Assembly: GCA_963923035.1 (NCBI GenBank)
Contig: CAWUKT010000054.1
Span: forward strand, 1-47,743
DNA: 47,743 nucleotides
Source: CAWUKT01 sp963923035
Lineage (GTDB): Bacteria; Bacteroidota; Bacteroidia; J057; JADKCL01
Direction of reading: 5' to 3'
This document shows positions 27,797 to 35,400 of this stretch, in pieces. The notes beneath the pieces were generated by a model, which searched no databases, was not told where the DNA came from, and saw only the letters and a list, made by a program, of their open reading frames with translations. Numbering within the stretch: the first letter of the stretch is position 1; every line of letters begins with the position of its first letter. Position numbers and translations under genes: made by a program.

Positions 27797-28232
27797 CGTT
27801 ACTAGCCTGCTATTGAAAGTAACCAGGAATTAAAATAATAGGCACATTTTTGCATCCTGTACATTTAATATAAGAAATCTCAGGGAAATAATCCATCCTT
27901 GAAGGGCTAAAATGCTGGGAATGACGCTTGAACGGTGGGGGAGGAGCGCTCAATGGTTCGGGGGAGAGGAGAGATAGGGGAAATAAAAAATAGGGGACTC
28001 AAGCACTTTCATGCGAGTCACCCTACCCCTTGCTCTGTATGTGCCGGACATGTCCGACACATAAGTAAGATGCAAAATTTGAGAATCATTTCCAAGAGAA
28101 AATATTTGCAACTACTTGTTTACCAGGTGTTTACTTGTTGTGGCGGGAAGGGGGAGAAGAAATGGAATCGGGGTTGAAGCCGTCTAAATCGTTTCGGAGT
28201 GCATGGAAGAATAGGAGGAAGGCAAATGGAAA
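27797..28232. other. Intergenic region between the DUF1573 gene and hemF
   Basis: No convincing gene. A hairpin GTTACT/AGTAAC (27798-27803 with 27818-27823) lies just ahead of the minus-strand terminator, and a long palindrome at 28038-28063 is described separately. GACTC and GAGTC (28 kb mark, about 27997-28018) form another short dyad. A 17-codon frame crosses the palindrome but has no support. Confidence 0.5.
28038..28063. promoter_or_regulatory. 26-bp near-perfect palindrome, operator-like
   Basis: The core CGGACATGTCCG (28045-28056) is a perfect 12-bp palindrome; it is flanked by TATGTG and CACATA, which also pair, with one mismatched pair at 28044/28057. The symmetry about 28050/28051 fits a dimeric regulator site. 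The regulator and the regulated gene are unknown; hemF is the next gene downstream on the minus strand. Confidence 0.6.
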
Positions 28233-29375
28233 TTATTGGCTTTTTTCTTCCGACACGATCTCAATCTGGGCGACAATGGTCCGCTCCGGGAGCTTGGGGG
28301 TATTGGCAATGATCTTGAACTCTTTGATTTCTTTGCCCAACCGGCCCCGCGTATTGAATTTGACCAACAAACTTTCGCTTTCTCCCGGAGGAATCGTATC
28401 CCGCGCCATTTGGAAGTCGAGGCAGGTGCACTGAGAGTAGATGCGCCGGATGATCAAATCCGAGGAGCCCGTATTTTTTACCTCCATCACCTGGGCAGTC
28501 AGCCCCGAATTGTCGGCCTTCCCAAAATCAATTTTGGTGGAAGAGAGCGTCATGCGGGGCGGACGGCTCAGTTCGCTGCCGGTGAAATGTTCCCGAATAT
28601 TGGCGCTGAAACGGATCGTCTTCAGCGGCCGCTGGTCGTCGCTGCTTTGCAGGTAGATCTGGTCAAAGACAAATCCATATTCGGCGCGGGCCGCGGCGTC
28701 ATATACGGCCACCATTTCCAAGGTGTCGCCGGGTTCCAGCGCCGTTTTGGACATGCGCAGGTCAATCCAATCGGGAATATCGCTCTTATCCGGCGCAAAT
28801 TGCAGAAGGCGGTCACCATCGTTGTACAAGATGGTCTTCATCGTCTTCACCTGATCGTCCTTGGTCCGCCCAAAAGTAAAATGGTTGGTTTTGAATCGGA
28901 GGTGGCCGTCTACGAAGGGATAATAATCCCGGGGGCCCTTGGGTCGCGGGCGGACTTGGCCGCTGATGACCAGATGGTGTTGTTGTTCGCTTTCATTCAC
29001 AATCACCGAAATCCCCTTCCGGAAGACGCCCGGCCGATTTTTGGGATCAAACTTGATCTCGACGTAGCCAGTATCCCCCGGTGCTACCGGATCACGCGAA
29101 TAGTTCGCCACCGTACATCCACAGGAAGTCTTCGCCCGGATCGTAAAGGCTTCATTCCCGATATTGACAAACCGAAATTTGTGTTCCACCGGACCCATTT
29201 CTTCCTTGACCGTGCCGAAGTAGTGGGATTTTTCGAGGAATTTGAGGCGGGGAGTGGCGGAGAGGAAGGTGGAGGAAAACAAAAGGAAAACGAGGAATCC
29301 CCATTTCAAATCAGAGGGACGAATCCCATTGAAACTTTCCTTGACCAATTTTTTTCCTAATTTAATCCTTTCCAT
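28233..29375 (-). CDS. DUF1573-domain secreted protein, two domain copies
   Basis: 380 residues. The start at 29375 is the only ATG before the signal sequence (LKWGFLVFLLFSSTFLSA, about 23-40). Two DUF1573 immunoglobulin-like modules are visible: one with FGTVKEEMGPVEHKFRFVNIG and SCGCTVANY, the other near the C-terminus with IDFGKADNSG, VKNTGSSDLIIRRIYSQCTC and PPGESESLLVKFNTRG. The region between them (about 150-255) looks like a third, more diverged beta-sandwich. The proteins are periplasmic or surface-associated in Bacteroidota, with no known biochemical role. It is divergent from PPK2 with only 38 bp between start codons. Confidence 0.9.
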   Translation of the reverse strand: MERIKLGKKLVKESFNGIRPSDLKWGFLVFLLFSSTFLSATPRLKFLEKSHYFGTVKEEMGPVEHKFRFVNIGNEAFTIRAKTSCGCTVANYSRDPVAPGDTGYVEIKFDPKNRPGVFRKGISVIVNESEQQHHLVISGQVRPRPKGPRDYYPFVDGHLRFKTNHFTFGRTKDDQVKTMKTILYNDGDRLLQFAPDKSDIPDWIDLRMSKTALEPGDTLEMVAVYDAAARAEYGFVFDQIYLQSSDDQRPLKTIRFSANIREHFTGSELSRPPRMTLSSTKIDFGKADNSGLTAQVMEVKNTGSSDLIIRRIYSQCTCLDFQMARDTIPPGESESLLVKFNTRGRLGKEIKEFKIIANTPKLPERTIVAQIEIVSEEKSQ

Positions 29376-29413
29376 CTCTGGTATTACGAGCTTTTGAAAT
29401 TAGCGATTGTACG

Positions 29414-30301
29414 ATGAAACTGAAAATTGATCCTGAACAATTCCGATACGTGCCCGGCAAAAGTCTGCATGTCAACAACCAACCCTCCCGGATTGAGCCA
29501 CTTTATGAGCGAAAGAAGGAGTACAGGAAGTTGCTGGACGAATACACGGAGGAAATTCATGACCTGCAAAGCCTCATGTTTGCCCAGGACCGATACAGTT
29601 TGCTGTTGATTTTCCAGGGAATGGATACGGCGGGAAAAGGTGGCGCCATCCGCCACGTGATGAGTGGGGTGAACCCGGCCGGCGTACAGGTATTTGCCTT
29701 TAAGAAGCCGACTTCGCAGGAATTGGACCACGATTGGATGTGGCGGACGACCCGTTGCCTGCCCGAGCGGGGACGGATTGGGATTTTTGACCGCTCCTAT
29801 TACGAAGAAGTTCTGGTCGTCAAAGTCCACCCCGAGATCGTTCGGCAGTACCAGCGCATCCCGGCCGAGCATATCCCCCAGAACCTGGATACCTTGTGGA
29901 CCCAGCGGTACCAGGACATTGTCAATTTCGAAGATTACCTGTACCGGAATGGAACCCGGGTCATCAAGTTTTTCCTCCACATCTCCTACGACGAGCAACG
30001 CCAGCGTCTTCTGGACCGCATCAACCGTCCGGACAAGAATTGGAAGATGAGTATGGCCGACGTGAAGGAGCGGGGCCATTGGAATGCTTACCAGGATGCC
30101 TTCCAGGACATGTTGGAAGGCACCAGCCGTGAAACTGCTCCGTGGTACGTGATTCCCGGGAATAGCAAGCGCAATGCCCGCCTGATCGTTTCCCAAATTG
30201 TCCTGAACCATCTCTACGGCCTAAACATGCACTATCCGAAGGTCTCGGATAAGATGCGGGCCGAGCTCGAGGAAGCCAAAATCAAATTGCAGGACGATTA
30301 A
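29414..30301 (+). CDS. Polyphosphate:nucleotide phosphotransferase, PPK2 family
   Basis: 295 residues, the usual length for the single-domain PPK2 class III-type group. Walker A is FQGMDTAGKGGAIRHVMSG; Walker B and lid-related residues are in GIFDRSYYEEVLVVKVHPE. Other family strings are FKKPTSQELDHDWMWR and NRPDKNWKMS. The enzyme uses polyphosphate to phosphorylate nucleotides (AMP or ADP; which one cannot be decided here), in the cytosol. Its stop TAA (30299-30301) overlaps the stop of the convergent gene (30298-30300), so the two genes share TTAA. Confidence 0.93.
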   Translation: MKLKIDPEQFRYVPGKSLHVNNQPSRIEPLYERKKEYRKLLDEYTEEIHDLQSLMFAQDRYSLLLIFQGMDTAGKGGAIRHVMSGVNPAGVQVFAFKKPTSQELDHDWMWRTTRCLPERGRIGIFDRSYYEEVLVVKVHPEIVRQYQRIPAEHIPQNLDTLWTQRYQDIVNFEDYLYRNGTRVIKFFLHISYDEQRQRLLDRINRPDKNWKMSMADVKERGHWNAYQDAFQDMLEGTSRETAPWYVIPGNSKRNARLIVSQIVLNHLYGLNMHYPKVSDKMRAELEEAKIKLQDD

Positions 30302-31071
30302 AGCCGGGTCCAATGGAGGCTTTGGCGGCCTTCCATCCACACAATCTGGTCTTGGAATAGGAAAAACGGCTCGGGGATCATCGAGGCGAGGCCTTCTTCG
30401 AGGTAGAAGTGGTCGCTCAATTGGCCGTCGGGGGTGAAAATGGCTAGGTGCAAATCAAAGCCCGTTTCAAATTCTCCGGTATGCCAGGCGACCAACTCGT
30501 GGTCCGCCGCTTGCAAATAAAATACCGACGCGGCCGTCGGTGGGTATTCCTCCCAGAGGGCTCTTGGCCCCAATTTCTCCGCTGTCACCATTTCCGGAAC
30601 CTGAACACCACCCCGTTCATTTTCCCAAGCCCGCAATCCTTCCGGATCCCAATTGCTTCCGGCAACCACTTCATGGCCCATTTTCGGATGCAGCCCCATT
30701 TGTTTCCCGCTCATTTCCACCCAGACCTTTTCCTTTCCCCATCCCAACAAGCGGGCTTCCGGCGCCTTCCAAAGCAGTTCGAAATTGGGTAAGGAACGCA
30801 TCTCCAATCCGTGGTGGACCGGCAGGCTCGGGTCCTCAAAGTGGTGCAGCAACACCTGGCCATTCTGCATCGCCTCTACGCCCAGCCACCATTCCAGGTC
30901 GGATACCTGCTGTAATTCCTCCGAGGAGTCCAGCGACAACGCGAACAATTCGACGGTGCGCTCGGCGGCGTGCCGGCATTCGACGAGGACCGAACCGGTG
31001 GCCGCATCGGTGACAATGCGAAAAATCGGGGCCGGAAAGTCGAGGCCTTCGATGGTGGTGCTGGATGACAT
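30298..31071 (-). CDS. Probable DUF4905-family protein of unknown function
   Basis: 257 residues without a signal peptide or membrane helix. The pattern of short beta strands with conserved-looking words (VLVECRHAAERTVELFALSL, WWLGVEAMQNGQVLLHHF, DPSLPVHHGLEMRSLPNFE, LHLAIFTPDGQLSDHFYLEE) recalls Bacteroidota DUF4905 proteins; I am moderately sure of the family and know no function. It is convergent with PPK2 and divergent from kdsB with a 99-bp gap. Confidence 0.6.
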   Translation of the reverse strand: MSSSTTIEGLDFPAPIFRIVTDAATGSVLVECRHAAERTVELFALSLDSSEELQQVSDLEWWLGVEAMQNGQVLLHHFEDPSLPVHHGLEMRSLPNFELLWKAPEARLLGWGKEKVWVEMSGKQMGLHPKMGHEVVAGSNWDPEGLRAWENERGGVQVPEMVTAEKLGPRALWEEYPPTAASVFYLQAADHELVAWHTGEFETGFDLHLAIFTPDGQLSDHFYLEEGLASMIPEPFFLFQDQIVWMEGRQSLHWTRL

Positions 31072-31075
31072 GGCC

Positions 31076-31083
31076 CGAAATTA
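31076..31083 (-). promoter_or_regulatory. Near-consensus -7 box TAATTTCG before the DUF4905-like gene
   Basis: One mismatch to TAnnTTTG; it ends 4 nt (GGCC) before ATG 31071. The box plus spacer closely resembles the arrangement before the SDR at 2686. Confidence 0.35.
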
Positions 31084-31170
31084 AGCGCTTTTGTTGAAAA
31101 CCTGTAACTTCGGGGCGAGGAGTGGATCGGAGGGGCGGAACAACTGAATACCACCGCAACCAGATTTCAA

Positions 31171-31926
31171 ATGAAGATATTGGGAGTGATTCCCGCACGT
31201 TACCAATCGGTTCGCCTGCCCGGCAAGCCACTGGTCAACATTGCTGGTCAACCGATGATCCAGCGGGTCTGGGCCCGGGCGCGCCAGGCTGCTTGCCTGA
31301 CCGATTTGGTCGTGGCCACGGACGATGCGCGCATTGCCGAAGTCATTCGGCAGGCAGGGGGAGGGGCGGTGATGACCAGCCCCGACCATCCTTCCGGCAC
31401 GGACCGTCTCCTTGAGGTCGCTCGCCTGCGCCCGGACTACGATGCCTATATCAATATCCAGGGCGATGAGCCCCTGATTGACCCCGCCCAAATCGACCAG
31501 GTAGGGAGCTTGCTCCAAAGCGAAGGCGCTTACGTGGCGACCTTGGTCAAGCGCCTGGACCTCGCCACCGAACTCCACAATCCGAATACGGTCAAGGTGG
31601 CGCGCGATGCGGCTGGCCGCGCCCTTTATTTCAGCCGCAGCCCCATTCCTTTCCTCCGCAACCAAGCGCAACTCGACCAATGGCACGCCGAACACGGCTA
31701 TTTCAAGCACATTGGCATGTATGGCTATCGGGCCGAGGCGCTGCCCTTGATTGCGGAGATGCCCCGGGGCCACCTGGAGACGACAGAGTCCCTGGAGCAG
31801 TTGCGGTGGTTGGAGCATGGATTGCAGATTGTGGTGGGCGAAACGGAGATTGAGACGCAGGGGGTGGACGTCCCAGCGGATGTAGAACGGGTCGAGCAAT
31901 TGTTGGAGGAAATAGGAGAGGCATGA
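31171..31926 (+). CDS. kdsB: 3-deoxy-manno-octulosonate cytidylyltransferase
   Basis: 251 residues. KdsB activates Kdo with CTP to CMP-Kdo for lipopolysaccharide inner-core synthesis, in the cytosol. The family pattern is clear: VIPARYQSVRLPGKPLVNI at the N-terminus (nucleotide site), PDHPSGTDRLLEV, NIQGDEPLIDPAQI, YFSRSPIPFLR and HIGMYGYRAEAL. It implies a Kdo-containing outer membrane. It overlaps the following lipoprotein gene by 4 bp (ATGA). Confidence 0.96.
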   Translation: MKILGVIPARYQSVRLPGKPLVNIAGQPMIQRVWARARQAACLTDLVVATDDARIAEVIRQAGGGAVMTSPDHPSGTDRLLEVARLRPDYDAYINIQGDEPLIDPAQIDQVGSLLQSEGAYVATLVKRLDLATELHNPNTVKVARDAAGRALYFSRSPIPFLRNQAQLDQWHAEHGYFKHIGMYGYRAEALPLIAEMPRGHLETTESLEQLRWLEHGLQIVVGETEIETQGVDVPADVERVEQLLEEIGEA

Positions 31927-32387
31927 GCAAACAAATAGGACTTTTATTGTTGGCATTGCTGGGCGTGTGGAGTTGCACGTCCAATCCTCCGGTGGAGGAC
32001 AACGAAGGCCTTTCCCTGGCCGGAACCCATTGGAACAGCCACTTCTACTACTATTACCACGCCTACCACTTCGCGACCGATACGTCGGGTTCCGCCGATT
32101 TCGGTACGCTGGCCGGATTTTTACCCATTCCCCCTTCCGACGACAACCCTCCCCATGCGATCCTCTACGAGGATCCCCGGGCGTTTACCTACGACCTGTT
32201 AGACACGACCCTGATCATTTCCTATACCGAGCCGGTGGCCCGCGGCGAATACCTGGTGGATACCTTTGATTGGGATGCCGCCGATTCCACGTGGATCGGC
32301 CGCCACGCGTACGCCTACGGGCGGGAATACCTCTTCGAGGGGCCGCGGTTGGAAGTGGACTCTTCGTATATGGACTTGGGGGAGTGA
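31923..32387 (+). CDS. Small lipoprotein of unknown function
   Basis: 154 residues. A lipoprotein signal ends LGVWSC (Cys18) followed by TSN. The mature part is acidic and aromatic (HWNSHFYYYYHAYHF near residue 36) and carries short strand-like segments, but I recognise no family. It is translationally coupled to kdsB by a 4-bp ATGA overlap, so the two are expressed together; a role in the cell envelope is only inferred from this and the lipid anchor. Confidence 0.7.
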   Translation: MSKQIGLLLLALLGVWSCTSNPPVEDNEGLSLAGTHWNSHFYYYYHAYHFATDTSGSADFGTLAGFLPIPPSDDNPPHAILYEDPRAFTYDLLDTTLIISYTEPVARGEYLVDTFDWDAADSTWIGRHAYAYGREYLFEGPRLEVDSSYMDLGE

Positions 32388-32418
32388 CTCCTGCAGCTTC
32401 CTAAGCAGCGCAAAAAGA

Positions 32419-32442
32419 AGGGCCACCCAAGTGAGTGGCCCT
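32419..32442. terminator. Bidirectional terminator between the lipoprotein and giant effector-like genes
   Basis: Perfect 8-bp stem AGGGCCAC/GTGGCCCT (32419-32426 with 32435-32442). On the minus strand it is followed by TCTTTTTG, giving a good terminator for the 1791-residue gene; on the plus strand a weaker TTTT lies about 8 nt on. Confidence 0.8.
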
Positions 32443-32456
32443 AAATACCATTTTCC

Positions 32457-35400
32457 TTATCCCTTCTTGGGCTTCCCCTTCCTTTTTTTCTTGGCAGGGG
32501 CGAAATCGTCGTCGGATTCATCCTCGGATTCCGAGTCAGACATAGAATCATCGCTAAAGGATTCATCTTCCACATCGGGGAGATCTTTGTTCAAAATATG
32601 GACGAAGGTGAGGTAAGTCCAGGGGTAGGCCTCTTCCAGGATCTTATCTCTAAAGTTCTCCATATGCGGATCGGGATTCTCCTGGAGCTTGGCAATAGAC
32701 ACCGCCAGGTCACTCCGTTCCGCTTTGGTGGTATTGTCCCGGACCAATTTTACACCATCTTGTTCCGTTTTGATGGGAGTAGGAGAGCTCATGCGGAGGG
32801 CTTTCATCTTCTGTTCGAAGTTGTACAGATTTTCCCGGTTACCGGACTCGTTGCGGCCCGCATTGAGCCCACCTTTGTCCTTGGTGACTCCTTCGATGAG
32901 GTTCGTATAGGCCATGATTTCAGCGATTAATTCCTGTAATCCAGCCAAGGTCGCATCCGCAGGATTGGGCTTGATATGCTTGGCAATGATTTTCCGAAGG
33001 TCGCTCTTGATGGTTTTCAGGTCCATACGGTTCGTACCCTTGACCTCTTGTTCCTCGTAGGAGCCCTTGAAAGCCCCTGCCCGGGATGGTCTGTTCCTTT
33101 TGGTTCCTGAACTGGGAGTGGCCGCTGCGGCTGCTTGCTGGGATTGTTTTTTGTCGTTAATCAGTTGCTGGACCTTGGGAATCAAATTGTCTTTGATGGC
33201 GGTGAAGGCATTTGGAATGCTCTTTCGCTTGATGATGGCTTCGACATGGTCGAGGTGTAAAATCCAGGCCACGGAGTGCGCACCCATCGTACTGCCCGTA
33301 AACGGTGATAGGGATCTACCTTGGGAATGCATTCGCTCTACCCGCTGTTTGGAATCCAGAATGATCATGATACCCAGGTCATTGCGGGCTTTGGTTACAT
33401 TGTCCGCAGTCCCATTCCCGGCACCATTGTCTTCCTCTTTGTTGGGTTGATGAGTGGTGGGGTAGGTCCCAATCTTGTTGGCAATGGTCCGAACGTTGGG
33501 ATAGGCCTTGCAAATCCAGATCAGGTGCTGTTTCCATGCATCGTCAAATACATCCCGACTGGCTGTGCCCACGCCCGAGCTGCCCGGGAGCATTTCATTC
33601 TTCTTGGCGGAGCTAGAAGCTCCAACTGCCAAATCCACGGCTCCCTTGTCGAACAGCCCCATGATGGCGCTGATGACTTGGTCTTCATTCGGAGTTGTCT
33701 TTTGAGGACTATAGGCAAGCAAAACGGCCCGGGCTCCCGACTCTCCGTGCCCCTTACCAGTATCCTCGGTTTCGTCCTTCGTCTTTACCACGGAAAGGGG
33801 GATCAATTCGCGGGCTTCGAGGAACAGGCAAATGAGTCTTTGAAGCAAGTCGACGTTTTGGTCGGCATCAAGATTGGCGCCTTTCACAGTGACATCAATG
33901 GGGAACAGAGGTTGGGCGCTACCTTGCCCTACGGTACCAGGGGTTCGGGAGGGATCAAAATCCACTCCCAGGCTGATCAGCTCATCCCAAACGGTCTGAA
34001 GACGGTATCCATGACCAGAACGCTGATTGGGACCACCGGCACTGTAATCCAGGTTGTCCTTGTAGAGCATCCCGGGAGCCTTTTCCAGGGATTTGGCCAG
34101 TTTACGCATGGCTGTAATGGCATCGGGCACCGTCTTGGTCAATACGGCAGTCCTCACGGCATCCTTTTGGACCGTGAAGGCAGAGGAGTGGTCTCCCATG
34201 GTCCCGCCAAATGCCTTGGGGGGACGCCCTGAAATCTGGATATCACGAATGGTGCCATCGTCGTTGAGCAGGGCCTGCGCCGCAATCGCCGTCCGCGTCG
34301 GACTGGCCGACCACTGCCACGCCCAGTAGCTTTCGCCTTCGGGGAGTTTGAAGTTTTGGACCTTGGCCTTGCGGGCGCGGACCGCTTCGAAGGAGCTGAA
34401 GACATCGTGCCGGCCTCTGATTTCATCGGCCACTTTGTTGACGTCTTCTTGCTCCACGGAGCCATTCTCTTCAAATTTCTCGAGTTTGCGGTAGGCATCG
34501 AGCACTCCTTGGAGTACCTGATAAGTTTTGCGCTTGTCGTCAGGGCTGCTGCCGTAGCCCATGAAGGGCGAATCGATGGGCTCTTCTCCATCCAAACGCG
34601 CCTTTTTGCGCTTGATGGCCTTGTCCAAATCCTCTCCTGTGGGGATTGGATCACCTTTGTAGTCCCGTTCGACCTTGTTGTTGTTTTCGTTGTCGCCCTC
34701 TTTGTCGGTGCCTTTGTCTTTTTTCTTGGCATTGGCCTTTTTCTCCGACTTCTTCTTGCCCAGCATCTTCTGAATGGCATCCATGAACTTCTGGAACGCC
34801 TTCTTGATCTTTCCAATGACGGTATCGAAGCCTTTGCGGGCCTTTTCGCTCAGGTCATCCACCATCTTGCCGAACTTCTTCGAGGGGGAAGAGCTGACGA
34901 CGACTTCCATCAGCAGGTCGAGCAAGAGGCCGATGCTCTGGTTGATGCCGGTGGTGATCATGGCACTGGCGCCGGCGATGTCGCCGCTGGCAATCATGTT
35001 GAAGGCATTGTAGACGGTTTGGATGACGCGGAAAATGGCATCCTTGTTCTCGATGCACCACATGATGCCGTCTACGATGGCCTTGACGGCTTTGGCGAGG
35101 CCACCGGCGGGATTGACGAGGGTGGCGACCAGAAGCGGCAACTGGGGGAGGAGGTCGGTCATGACCCAATCGATGGCCATGTCCTTCATCATCTGTGGGA
35201 TGTTGAAGAGTTGCTCCTTCATTTCCGCGCCCATGTCCGCCACCAATCCGGCGATGTCGCCGGACACCAACTGTTGGTAATACCCCATCGCCTTGTTCAG
35301 GTCGTCCATGGTCTCGGCGGGGAGGTACTCGCCCGCGTACACCATGAATTCATCGAAGCCCATTTGTGAGACCTCGGCCTTGACCTGTTCGTCGGAGGCT

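Noticed and set aside
28010..28063. 17-codon frame crossing the palindrome
   Set aside because: The palindromic DNA better explains the sequence; no coding signal.
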